NCBI GenBank assembly: GCA_023412745.1
Contig: JAEZBZ010000362.1
Span: forward strand, 1 to 44,933
Source of the DNA: Pseudomonadota bacterium
GTDB lineage: Bacteria > Pseudomonadota > Alphaproteobacteria > Rhizobiales > Hyphomicrobiaceae
DNA length: 44,933 nucleotides
Direction of reading: 5' to 3'
Shown: positions 7,196-14,892 of the stretch, in pieces
Position numbering within the stretch: position 1 is the first letter of the stretch
Layout of the letters: every line of letters starts with the position of its first letter
Notes under the pieces: generated by a model
The model's database searches: none
Told to the model about the DNA's origin: nothing
What the model saw: only the letters and a program-made list of their open reading frames with translations
Program-made: the position numbers and the translations under genes

Positions 7196-7714
7196 ATGAA
7201 GTTGTACGCATCCGCGGGGTTGCTCACGCTTGTGCTCGCGGCCGTTGTGGGCATGACTGTTGGCCTGCACGCCAGTGGGGTTCCAACACCCGAGGAATAC
7301 GTCGGTCACGTTGGCGGTGACGCCAAGATCGTACCGCCGGGCCAATTGGTGCTCGACAGGAAGCGCATGCTGTGCGGCCAGCGGCCGACCGTGCTGGACT
7401 CCCAGCTCGACGACTATGGCGCCGCCTACCCCGGCTTCCTGATCCTCAATCCGCGGCTGATGGCGCGGGTCTCCACGCCGGTAAAGATGTGGATCTTCGC
7501 CCATGAGTGCGGCCATCAGTTCCGTGGCCCGGACGAGGAAACGGCGGATTGTTTTGCGGTGCAGCGCGGTCGTCGCGAGGGCTGGCTAACCCCGGAAGGG
7601 CTGGAGGAAGTGTGCCAGTTCATAGCGCCCGCCAAGGGCACGAGCATGCATTTTTCCGGCTCCTACCGCTGCGAGTCGATGCGGAAATGCTATGCTGACC
7701 CGCGGGTGCGCTGA
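7196..7714 (+). CDS. Exported small HExxH protein, possible metallopeptidase
   Basis: A 172-residue protein I cannot assign to a named family. A hydrophobic N-terminus (residues 4-26) looks like a signal peptide or anchor. H103-E104-C105-G106-H107 is a zinc-site motif, and E115-x-x-A-D118-x-F-A about eight residues later resembles the third-ligand helix of minimal gluzincins. Six cysteines (60, 105, 119, 140, 159, 165), mostly in the mature part, suggest disulfides in the periplasm; one lies inside the zinc motif. Start ATG at 7196, with GAGGGCGAGTGGGGC upstream. It lies between the cytosolic zincin gene and leuD. Confidence 0.7.
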   Translation: MKLYASAGLLTLVLAAVVGMTVGLHASGVPTPEEYVGHVGGDAKIVPPGQLVLDRKRMLCGQRPTVLDSQLDDYGAAYPGFLILNPRLMARVSTPVKMWIFAHECGHQFRGPDEETADCFAVQRGRREGWLTPEGLEEVCQFIAPAKGTSMHFSGSYRCESMRKCYADPRVR

Positions 7715-7804
7715 GCCCGCTTGACCTTGGCCGCCATTGTCGCGTTTATGGTGCTACTTTAGAGCCGCTCCAGGTGTATGCGGCTCACTCGGGCTGAGGA
7801 AATC

Positions 7805-8410
7805 ATGCAGAAATTAACGACGCTGACCAGCGTGGCAGCACCCTTGCCGATGATCAATGTCGACACCGACGCGATCATTCCGAAGCAGTTTCTCAAGACG
7901 ATCAAGCGCACCGGCCTTGGCAAGTCGGCATTCTATGAGCTGCGTTACGACGAAAACGGCAATGAGCGTCCGGATTTCGTGCTGAACAAGCCCGCCTACC
8001 GCAACGCTGAAATCCTGGTCGCCGGGGACAATTTCGGCTGCGGGTCAAGCCGCGAGCATGCCCCCTGGGCTTTGCTCGACCGCGGCATCCGCTGCATCAT
8101 CTCGACCAATTTCGCCGACATCTTCTACAACAACTGCTTCAAGAACGGCATCCTGCCGATCAAGGTGACGCCTGAGCAGCTCGAGAAGCTGTTCGACGAC
8201 GCCAATCGCGGTGCCAACGCCAAGCTGACCATCGATCTGGAAAACCAGGAGATCCACGGCCCGGATGGCGGCACGATCAAGTTCGAGATCGACGAATTCC
8301 GCAAGCATTGCCTGCTGAACGGCCTCGACGATATCGGCCTGACCATGCAGAAGGAAACCTCGATCCAGTCCTACGAGGACAAGCTGGCAAATGAGCGTCC
8401 CTGGGCGTAA
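7805..8410 (+). CDS. leuD: 3-isopropylmalate dehydratase small subunit
   Basis: LeuD (201 residues) is the swivel-domain partner of LeuC. The signature GDNFGCGSSREHAPWAL is near residues 75-91, and the N-terminal NVDTDAIIPKQFLK is typical. The start at 7805 is set by GAGGA a few bases upstream and by the family N-terminus; an in-frame ATG at 7778 would add nine unrelated residues. It is separated from leuC by four genes, which is a looser arrangement than the contiguous leuCD of enteric bacteria. Confidence 0.96.
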   Translation: MQKLTTLTSVAAPLPMINVDTDAIIPKQFLKTIKRTGLGKSAFYELRYDENGNERPDFVLNKPAYRNAEILVAGDNFGCGSSREHAPWALLDRGIRCIISTNFADIFYNNCFKNGILPIKVTPEQLEKLFDDANRGANAKLTIDLENQEIHGPDGGTIKFEIDEFRKHCLLNGLDDIGLTMQKETSIQSYEDKLANERPWA

Positions 8411-8463
8411 ACGGCCGCTTGGATAGATCCATTGAAGCGATAGAATCGCGCGGGAGTCCTGCC

Positions 8464-9495
8464 ATGTCTCAGAAGCTCCCTGACAGCATGCGTCACGTCG
8501 CGACCACCGGTCCCGGCGGCCCGGAAGTGCTCACCATCACGACCTCGCCGCTGCCGCAGCCCGGCCGCGGCGACGTGCTGATCCAGGTGGCAGCAGCCGG
8601 CGTCAACAGACCTGATGTGCTGCAGCGCAAGGGCGCCTATCCGCCGCCGCCAGGGGCCTCGCCGTTGCTGGGTCTCGAAGTTGCGGGCCGTGTCGTGGCA
8701 GCCGGCGAAGACTGCGGCGGCTGGAACGTCGGCGATGCGGTCAGCGGCCTCGCTAACGGCGGCGGCTACGCGGAATACTGCATCATTCCCGGCCGGCAGT
8801 GCCTGCCCGTCCCGGCCGGTATGGACTTCACACAAGCGGCTGCCCTGCCGGAAACGTTCTTCACCGTCTGGGGCAACGTGTTCCTGCCCGAGCGCGGCAA
8901 TCTGAAGTCCGGCGACACCTTCCTGGTCCACGGCGGCGGCTCCGGCATTGGCACCACCGCCATCCAGCTCGCGGCTGCCTTGGGCGCCAAGGTGTTCACC
9001 ACCGCGGGCAGTGATGAAAAGTGCGCGGCGTGCCTGAAACTCGGCGCCAGTGCGGCCATCAACTACCGTGAGAAAGACTTCGCCGCCGAGATCAAGCAGC
9101 TCACCGAGGGTAAAGGCGTCGACGTCATTCTCGACATGGTCGGTGGCGAGACGGTTCCGCGCAACATCGCGTCGCTGGCGCGGGAAGGACGACTGGTGTT
9201 CATCGCCTTCCTGCAGGGCAGCAAGGTGCAGGTCGACTTCTCGCCGGTGCTGATGAAGCGGCTGCGTATCACCGGCAGCACGCTCAGGGCGCAGTCATCG
9301 GAGCAGAAGGCTGCGCTCGCCGCCGGGCTACGACAGACAGTTTGGCCACTGCTGGACGTAGGGCGCATCAAGCCAGTCATCCACGCCACGTTCACGATGC
9401 AGGACGTCGCCAAAGCGCACGCGCTGATGGAGTCGAACGTGCATATCGGCAAGATCGTGCTGATCGTCGATCCGAACGTGGCGGCGCCTGTCTGA
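8464..9495 (+). CDS. NAD(P)H-quinone oxidoreductase, PIG3-type medium-chain dehydrogenase
   Basis: A 343-residue zinc-free MDR-superfamily oxidoreductase. The N-terminal GroES-like domain carries GVNRPDVLQRKGAYPPPPG, typical of the PIG3/TP53I3 group. The Rossmann domain carries VHGGGSGIGTTAIQLA. Such enzymes use NADPH to reduce quinones in the cytosol. The zinc-binding residues of alcohol dehydrogenases are absent, as expected. The ATG at 8464 fits the family better than the open frame back to 8419. It is about 50 bases downstream of leuD on the same strand and converges on the Ada-like gene. Confidence 0.9.
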   Translation: MSQKLPDSMRHVATTGPGGPEVLTITTSPLPQPGRGDVLIQVAAAGVNRPDVLQRKGAYPPPPGASPLLGLEVAGRVVAAGEDCGGWNVGDAVSGLANGGGYAEYCIIPGRQCLPVPAGMDFTQAAALPETFFTVWGNVFLPERGNLKSGDTFLVHGGGSGIGTTAIQLAAALGAKVFTTAGSDEKCAACLKLGASAAINYREKDFAAEIKQLTEGKGVDVILDMVGGETVPRNIASLAREGRLVFIAFLQGSKVQVDFSPVLMKRLRITGSTLRAQSSEQKAALAAGLRQTVWPLLDVGRIKPVIHATFTMQDVAKAHALMESNVHIGKIVLIVDPNVAAPV

Positions 9496-9529
9496 TCGCG
9501 CTGGACACGCTCCTGCGTGGCGGCGCCGG

Positions 9530-10429
9530 TTAGCCGGCATCTCGTATGCGACCGGCCTCCCAGCCGATCAGCGCCCGTTTACGCGTCAGCCCCCAATGAT
9601 AGCCGCCGAGCCCGCCGTCGCTACGCAGCACGCGGTGGCAAGGCACCACGAACGAAATCGGATTGCGCCCGACTGCCGTGCCCACCGCCCGCGATGCCGT
9701 CGGTTGGCCGATGAAGCGCGCGATATCGGCGTAGCTGACCGCCTTGCCCATGGGGATGCGCAAGAGCGCCTGCCACACTCGGATCTCGAAGTCCGTGCCG
9801 ATCAGGATCAGGCGCACCGGCTGCGCCGCGCACCACGCGGTTGGGTCGAAAATTCTGCGCAGATGCGGACCTGTGCGATCCGGCGCCTCGACGTAGCGCG
9901 CCAGCGGCCAGCGCCGCGTCATGTCGCCCAGCGCTTCTTCCCGCGTCTGGCCGTTGTCCTCGTTGACGAACGCCAGCCCGGCAACACCGCGATCGGTCGC
10001 CATAATCAGCGCCTCGCCGAAGGGCGAAGCATGAAACCCGTAAGTTATTTCGACGCCATCCCCGCGCCGCTTGAAATCGCCCGGCGTCATCGCCTCGTGA
10101 TCGACGAACAGGTCGTGCAGACGGCTGCCGCCCGACAGGCCGACCTCGTGCGCGGTCTCCAGCACACTCGCCGAATTCGCCAGCAGATTGCGCGCATGAT
10201 CGGCGGTGACAGCCTGCACGAACTCCTTCGGGCTCAATCCGCACCAACGCTTGAACAGCTTCTGGCAATACTCCGCACTGAGGCCCAGATGCTGCGCGAG
10301 ACGATCCAGGTCCGGCTGTTCTTCCCAATTTTCGGTTAGAAATGCGATCGCGCTGCGCACCATATCGTAGTCGCGCGTTGTATCGTCGTGGAACGGCACG
10401 GCCGATCGGATATCGAGTTGCTGCAACAT
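9530..10429 (-). CDS. Ada-like AraC/O6-methylguanine-DNA methyltransferase fusion
   Basis: A 299-residue fusion: an AraC-type HTH (about 25-120, with LDRLAQHLGLSAEYCQKLFKR) followed by an O6-alkylguanine-DNA alkyltransferase domain (about 125-295). The acceptor cysteine is C264 in PCHRV. Upstream Arg/Tyr-rich helix and the GLGGYHWG loop complete the active site. Unlike E. coli Ada it lacks the N-terminal zinc-bound methylphosphotriester domain, so the classical methyl-triggered activation switch is absent. It repairs alkylated bases and may also bind DNA as a regulator. The start is the ATG at 10429. Confidence 0.9.
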   Translation of the reverse strand: MLQQLDIRSAVPFHDDTTRDYDMVRSAIAFLTENWEEQPDLDRLAQHLGLSAEYCQKLFKRWCGLSPKEFVQAVTADHARNLLANSASVLETAHEVGLSGGSRLHDLFVDHEAMTPGDFKRRGDGVEITYGFHASPFGEALIMATDRGVAGLAFVNEDNGQTREEALGDMTRRWPLARYVEAPDRTGPHLRRIFDPTAWCAAQPVRLILIGTDFEIRVWQALLRIPMGKAVSYADIARFIGQPTASRAVGTAVGRNPISFVVPCHRVLRSDGGLGGYHWGLTRKRALIGWEAGRIRDAG

Positions 10430-10543
10430 GGCTAGTCGCCTGTCGTTTGTGGATCATTTGCCGGAAATCTAGTGGCCCGACCGGCTGCAAACGACCCGTT
10501 TCTTGATCAACTGAGAATTAGCATTGGCGGCAGCAAGCCACGC

Positions 10544-11038
10544 TCAAATCCGCGCCCCACGGGCCTCGATCAACGCTTCGCTCAGCGCGCCGGCAAAATC
10601 CCGCCGTTCATCGTCAGTCAGGAATTGCGCGAACAAGAACTCGCGCCCCTGCGAAGCCAAGCTGAGATAGGTACGTCCGTCCACTTCCTCGCGAAGCCGC
10701 ACGCGCACCCAGAATGGATTAAAATTGAAGGTTTCCGAGCGGCCGCCCGGGTGGACGCGCGTGATCGTCATGCCTTCGCGCGTGACCTCCACCGTCTCAT
10801 AGCGCCGACCGGAACGATAGTTCAGCTTGAACGCGATGTAGATCAGCAGCACGTCGAGGCCGAAGAAGCCGAATACGGGCCAGGCGCCGATCATCAGGAA
10901 GGCCAAGCCGATGAAAAAGCTGATCAGCCCCACCGCGCACATCAGCATCAAGAATCCCGACGGGCTCAGCGAGCGATGCGGAAACAGGGTCGCTCGAAAG
11001 CCGAATTCGGGTTGCGCGGCACGGTGGTTCTCAGCCAT
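10544..11038 (-). CDS. DUF2244 domain membrane protein
   Basis: A 164-residue protein matching the DUF2244 pattern. A short N-terminal region (FGFRATLFPHRSLSPSGF) is followed by two adjacent transmembrane helices (about 28-50 and 52-70), then a soluble domain with REGMTITRVHPGG and NPFWVRVRL. The function is unknown. It is commonly found next to the nth gene in Rhizobiales, as here, where it is divergent from nth across about 40 bases, so the two probably share a promoter region. The C-terminus faces the cytosol by charge distribution (inference). Confidence 0.85.
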   Translation of the reverse strand: MAENHRAAQPEFGFRATLFPHRSLSPSGFLMLMCAVGLISFFIGLAFLMIGAWPVFGFFGLDVLLIYIAFKLNYRSGRRYETVEVTREGMTITRVHPGGRSETFNFNPFWVRVRLREEVDGRTYLSLASQGREFLFAQFLTDDERRDFAGALSEALIEARGARI

Positions 11039-11078
11039 GACAGGATCATATCCGGTCGCCCATCATCATGGAATACGC

Positions 11079-11822
11079 ATGGACGCCAAGCCAAAATCGG
11101 TCGCGCCCGTCCGCGCCAAAACGAAATCTTCGACCGGCAGCAGGAAGGCTGCGGCGAAACGGCGCCCTGGCGCGAAACTAACGCCCGCGGCCATTCACGA
11201 AATCTTCCGCCGGCTCGCGGAAGCCAATCCGGAACCCAAAAGCGAGCTGGAATACGTCAATCCCTACACGCTTGTGGTGGCGGTTGCCCTGTCGGCCCAG
11301 GCAACGGACGCCGGTGTCAATAAAGCGACGCGCGGGTTGTTCGCTATGGCCGACACGCCGGAGAAGATGGTCGCCCTGGGCGAAGATCGCGTGCGCGAGG
11401 CCATCAAGACCATCGGGCTCTATCGCAACAAGGCCAAGAACGTTATCGCGTTGTCAAAGCGCCTGATCGCGGAACATGGCGGAGAAGTTCCCCGTGATCG
11501 CGACGCTTTGGAGCAATTGCCGGGCGTCGGCCGCAAGACGGCCAACGTCGTTCTCAATGTCGCCTTCGGCGAACCGACGCTCGCCGTCGACACGCACGTG
11601 TTCCGCGTCGCCAACCGCATCGGTCTGGCGAACGCGGAAACACCGCTCGGTGTTGAGGAGCAGGTGCTGCGCATCATTCCGCCGGAATACGCGCTGCACG
11701 CTCATCACTGGCTGATCCTGCATGGACGCTACGTCTGCAAGGCCCGCAAACCGGAATGTCCACGGTGCATCATTGCCGATCTGTGCACGTACCAGGCCAA
11801 GAGCTTGCCAGGTGAATTCTAG
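11079..11822 (+). CDS. nth: Endonuclease III (DNA glycosylase/AP lyase)
   Basis: A 247-residue base-excision repair enzyme that removes oxidised pyrimidines. The helix-hairpin-helix LPGVGRKTANVV contains catalytic K153; the catalytic Asp is D171 (AVDTHVF). The [4Fe-4S] cysteines are C220, C227, C230 and C236 with the classical 6-2-5 spacing. An extra basic N-terminal tail of about 33 residues precedes the usual start, rich in Lys/Arg/Ala. The ATG at 11079 is chosen; the frame is open further upstream but overlaps the divergent DUF2244 gene. Confidence 0.96.
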   Translation: MDAKPKSVAPVRAKTKSSTGSRKAAAKRRPGAKLTPAAIHEIFRRLAEANPEPKSELEYVNPYTLVVAVALSAQATDAGVNKATRGLFAMADTPEKMVALGEDRVREAIKTIGLYRNKAKNVIALSKRLIAEHGGEVPRDRDALEQLPGVGRKTANVVLNVAFGEPTLAVDTHVFRVANRIGLANAETPLGVEEQVLRIIPPEYALHAHHWLILHGRYVCKARKPECPRCIIADLCTYQAKSLPGEF

Positions 11823-11829
11823 ACCGCGA

Positions 11830-12390
11830 TCAGCGGCCGACGCTCGATGATACGGAAGCTTGCCGGCGCGATTTCCTGGCAGCGCCCATAGCCATACGTT
11901 TGGTCCAGGCACGCGACCGCGAGGCCGTCCGTGTCCGGCTTGTGGCGCGCGAAGCTGCATAGGAACGGTTGCGTGCTCGTGAACGCGACGCAACGCGCGT
12001 GCGGCTGCCGGCAAGCGACACGAAGCGCGGACCGATATCGACATGAATGTGGTTCATGCCCGGATAGGTCATCGTACCGCCGCTGCGATGGTTGGCGATC
12101 AGCCACCGCACGATGGCGCCTTTCTTGGACCCTGCATTGAAATCCACTGCATTGCCACTGGCGTGACGCGAAATCTTGCCGGTGCCGCGGATGCGTGCTC
12201 CGGGACGACAGGTCGAAATCACCTGCACGCGGCCGAAATTCTGTTCGATGCGCGACAGCAGGTTGCGGGCGCCGCTGGTTAGGCACGAGCGCGATGCACC
12301 GGCACCACGCGCTTCGGCGGCTTCAGCGATGAATGAGCATGCAGCAAGCATGGCAATACCGATCCAGGCGGATCGCATCCGCTTAATCAT
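11830..12390 (-). CDS. M15-like (YcbK/DUF882-type) D-Ala-D-Ala carboxypeptidase family protein with an Arg/Ser-rich tail
   Basis: A 186-residue exported protein. The N-terminus (MIKRMRSAWIGIAML) is a signal sequence; LAAC at 15-18 could be a lipobox, or cleavage may follow AEA. The domain at about 36-124 has the M15 zinc pattern: H76-A-S-G-x-x-x-D83 and H114-I-H116-V-D. The last 60 or so residues are low-complexity and very basic, with 16 Arg between 125 and 186, alternating with Ser, Ala and Thr. It may bind peptidoglycan, nucleic acid or lipid headgroups (inference). It probably trims cell-wall peptides. The start at 12390 is set by the signal peptide; it converges on nth with seven bases between stops. 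Confidence 0.8.
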   Translation of the reverse strand: MIKRMRSAWIGIAMLAACSFIAEAAEARGAGASRSCLTSGARNLLSRIEQNFGRVQVISTCRPGARIRGTGKISRHASGNAVDFNAGSKKGAIVRWLIANHRSGGTMTYPGMNHIHVDIGPRFVSLAGSRTRVASRSRARNRSYAASRATSRTRTASRSRAWTKRMAMGAARKSRRQASVSSSVGR

Positions 12391-12853
12391 GGCTCTGAGC
12401 TCCGGTATTTGTTGAAAAACGGGGTGTTGGGATGGATGGGAACCGGACCATTTCGGGCGAAAGCCGAAAAAGTCCGTCGTGGAAGGGCCACGGCAGCGCC
12501 CCGCGCGCGCCATGGTTGGGTGCACTGACTGTTTGTCCGCTGCCCCCGCGCTTCAGCAGGCCTCGCAAGCACCAGCTTCAGCGTGAGCCAAACTATAAAC
12601 AGATGTGTCTAGATTGCGATCAGGCTGAGACATTTTGGCCTGCTGCGACACTATGGACACCTCGTGCCGATGCGCTGAGGCAGCGCTGCGATGCGCGCGC
12701 AAACCGAACGGCATGACTGTTTTTCGCAAACCGCGGCTGCCAGGTATCTGATTCCGGGCGTCGAATGCACGGCTTCGCTGCTTGGCTTTGAGGGCTACCG
12801 ATGCTAGCAGGCGATCTCGATACGCATCAAAACGCTGAACCAGGGTATCCATT
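12391..12853. other. Gene-free stretch of about 460 bases
   Basis: This lies between the divergent M15-like and DedA genes and should hold both promoters. A minus-strand open frame (12553-12852) and a plus-strand one (12432-12716) have no recognisable domain. I see no convincing RNA gene or terminator. A small imperfect hairpin (TTTCGGGCGAAAGCCGAAA) sits near 12450. Confidence 0.5.
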
Positions 12854-13447
12854 TTGCAGCTTCCCGTGGACCTGCCTTCCCTGCTCGCATTAATCCGCGA
12901 GCATGGCGACGCCGCTTACACATTCATGTTCGCGTATGCCGCGTCGCACAGTCTGCTGTTCACGATGTTCGCGGGTTATGCGGCGCATGCCGGCGCGCTG
13001 AATGTCGGCACGTTAATCATCGTGTGCTGGCTCGGCAGCTTTGCTGGCGATTTGTTTCGGTTCTGGCTCGGCCGACGCTACGGCATGCGGCTCGTCAAAT
13101 CATCGACGCGACTGCAGCGCGCGGTGCAGACCGTCATTGCACTCACCAATCGGCATCATCTCTGGATGATCATGATTCACCGCTATCCGCACGGGATCCG
13201 GGGCATTGCGGGCTTTGCCTACGGCATGTCATCGCTGTCGTGGTCGACATTCATGCTGATCAACTTCGCAGCGGCCGGCATCTGGGCATGCGCGGTGGTC
13301 GCGCTCGGCTATGCCTTCGGCACGGTATCGGAAAAGGTCATGACGCAGGCGTCCTCAAGCGTCGGACTCGTCATGCTGGTCGTATTCCTCGCCCTGTCGT
13401 GGGTCCTCAGCAAGCGCCTTGAGCGGGTGCTTGAGGAAAGCCGCTAA
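12854..13447 (+). CDS. DedA family (SNARE-associated/VTT domain) membrane protein
   Basis: A 197-residue inner-membrane protein with the DedA arrangement: an N-terminal amphipathic/membrane segment, the re-entrant region around the FAGDLFRFWLGRRYG motif (about 53-76), a basic loop with RYPHGIRGIAGFAYG (about 110-125), and C-terminal helices (about 135-190). DedA proteins are thought to act as lipid or undecaprenyl-phosphate flippases. The best start is TTG at 12854, as the family begins just before the LLALIREHG segment; the first ATG would remove this. The arginine in the RFWLGRRYG motif is conserved. Confidence 0.82.
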   Translation: MQLPVDLPSLLALIREHGDAAYTFMFAYAASHSLLFTMFAGYAAHAGALNVGTLIIVCWLGSFAGDLFRFWLGRRYGMRLVKSSTRLQRAVQTVIALTNRHHLWMIMIHRYPHGIRGIAGFAYGMSSLSWSTFMLINFAAAGIWACAVVALGYAFGTVSEKVMTQASSSVGLVMLVVFLALSWVLSKRLERVLEESR

Positions 13448-13472
13448 GCCACCGGCAAAGCGCGCGGTGCGA

Positions 13473-13973
13473 TCAGCGGGCGGCGGCGCGCAACGCGTGC
13501 GCGGCCATGCGGATGCAGTCCTCCGCATTGACCGCGAGATGCAGTATCGTCTCCGACAGCATGGCGTTATGCGCCTTGCCGAAATCCTCGATCATGACAC
13601 CGTCGGCATCGCGCAGATGGCCGTCGGCGGCTTTGCTGCCGGCAATGCGAACCGCCATTGCACGCGGATCGTTGGTGTAAGCCCAGATCGGCAGGCCGAG
13701 CGCATGCGCAAAACCCAATTCGAACGCGGTGCCGTCATCGACATGGGGACCGCGAAACGGGCTGAGGTCGGCCACCACGCCCTGGCATGATTTGAGTTCA
13801 CGCAAGCAGGCCTGCTGGATAGCGGGCGCCGACATTTCACCATCCAAAGCAAAGTCGAGCGGGTAGCGTCCGTCACAGCCATGCGCCGCGCACAGCTCCA
13901 CCAACCGGGCGCCTGCCTCAACGGCATCCGCGTAAAACACCGTCGGCCCAGCGAGATAGATGCGCGGTTTCAT
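13473..13973 (-). CDS. Nucleoside 2-deoxyribosyltransferase family protein
   Basis: A 166-residue Rossmann-like enzyme of the nucleoside 2-deoxyribosyltransferase family. MKPRIYLAGPTVF at the start and FELGFAHALGLP (about 84-95, with the likely nucleophile Glu) are the family signatures; an Asp-rich segment (VVADLSPFRGPHVDDGTA) precedes it. These enzymes exchange bases between deoxyribonucleosides or hydrolyse modified nucleotides. It follows the Anbu operon on the same strand, 90 bases after the Anbu stop, and an 8-base tandem repeat lies in that gap. Confidence 0.85.
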   Translation of the reverse strand: MKPRIYLAGPTVFYADAVEAGARLVELCAAHGCDGRYPLDFALDGEMSAPAIQQACLRELKSCQGVVADLSPFRGPHVDDGTAFELGFAHALGLPIWAYTNDPRAMAVRIAGSKAADGHLRDADGVMIEDFGKAHNAMLSETILHLAVNAEDCIRMAAHALRAAAR

Positions 13974-14014
13974 GAGGCGGTCTCCCGGATTGGCGCTGCG
14001 TTGCGGATCGCCTG

Positions 14015-14050
14015 CGCTACAGCGCTACAGCGCTACAGCGCTACAGCGCT
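14015..14050. repeat. 8-base tandem repeat, 4.5 copies
   Basis: The unit CGCTACAG is repeated perfectly four times (14015-14022, 14023-14030, 14031-14038, 14039-14046), followed by CGCT. It lies about 42 bases upstream of the deoxyribosyltransferase start and 14 bases past the Anbu stop, outside both coding regions. Perfect short tandem arrays are prone to slippage; since it is non-coding, copy-number change would alter spacing rather than reading frame. Confidence 0.95.
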
Positions 14051-14063
14051 GCCGGCGATCCGG

Positions 14064-14813
14064 TCATTCGTCCGGCCGCCCATAGGGCGGGCGCGGAATT
14101 TCCAGATGCGCCCGACGCAGCGCGTCCGACCAGCGCTCGCGCAAGTCATGGAAGTACGGATCGCTGGCCTCGATGCGCTGGTTGATTTCGTAGGCCAGCG
14201 CGCCGTGCCGCATCATGACGACATCGACCGGAAGCCCAACGCCGAGGTTCGAGCGAATGGTCGAATCCATCGAGATGAGCGCCAATTTCAGCGCGTCGTA
14301 GAGGTCCGTCGAATAGGTCACGGCGCGATCCAGGATCGGCTTGCCGTACTTGTGCTCGCCGATCTGCAGGAACGGCGTATCCGGCGTCGCTTCGATAAAA
14401 TTGCCGGCGCGGTACAGCATGAACAGGCGCGGCTCGCGGCCTTTCATCTGCCCGGCGAGCAAAACCGAGACATCGAACGCCGCAGCGTGCTGTTCTATCG
14501 CGCTGCCGTCGGTGTCGTAGACGCGGCGGATGGCCTTGCCGACCAATTGCGCCGCCTGGAACATGCTGGTTTGATCGATGAGGCGGTGAGTTTCTCCCGT
14601 CTCCGGATCGAGCAGCCCCTCGCGCAGGTGCGACATGATCGATTGCGTGATCGACAAATTACCGGCCGAAGCCAGCGTCGCCACGAACTCACCTGGGCGC
14701 TCGAAAACGTGCAGCTTGCGGAACGTGGCGATGTTGTCCAGACCCGCGTTCGTGCGCGTGTCGGCCAGCATCACGTAGCCCGATTTCACCAGTATCCCGA
14801 CGCAATAGGTCAT
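14064..14813 (-). CDS. Anbu-type proteasome-like peptidase
   Basis: A 249-residue member of the Anbu group (ancestral beta-subunit, HslV/proteasome relatives). It begins M-T2, the expected N-terminal nucleophile after Met removal, and carries D18 (ADTRT) and K33 (TFRK), the remaining proteasome active-site residues. A GLPVDV segment near 208 is typical. Anbu proteins assemble into open spirals or rings in the cytosol; the substrate is unknown. It is the last gene of a four-gene operon with transglutaminase-like, alpha-E and ATP-grasp genes, which suggests a peptide-like product made by the ligase and trimmed by the peptidase. The 79-base gap upstream is the largest in the operon. Confidence 0.93.
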   Translation of the reverse strand: MTYCVGILVKSGYVMLADTRTNAGLDNIATFRKLHVFERPGEFVATLASAGNLSITQSIMSHLREGLLDPETGETHRLIDQTSMFQAAQLVGKAIRRVYDTDGSAIEQHAAAFDVSVLLAGQMKGREPRLFMLYRAGNFIEATPDTPFLQIGEHKYGKPILDRAVTYSTDLYDALKLALISMDSTIRSNLGVGLPVDVVMMRHGALAYEINQRIEASDPYFHDLRERWSDALRRAHLEIPRPPYGRPDE

Positions 14814-14892
14814 CGCAGTTTCAAACGATTCGCATGTCTATCTGAGGGGAAACTAGAGCCGAACGCGACGGCCCGCCAGTGGCGACAGTACT

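Noticed and set aside
12432..12716. A 94-codon plus-strand frame in the same gap
   Set aside because: Random-looking translation without any motif.
12553..12852. A 99-codon minus-strand frame just upstream of the DedA gene
   Set aside because: No recognisable domain, no clear ribosome binding site, and it ends in promoter-like AT-richer sequence. It remains possible but unsupported.
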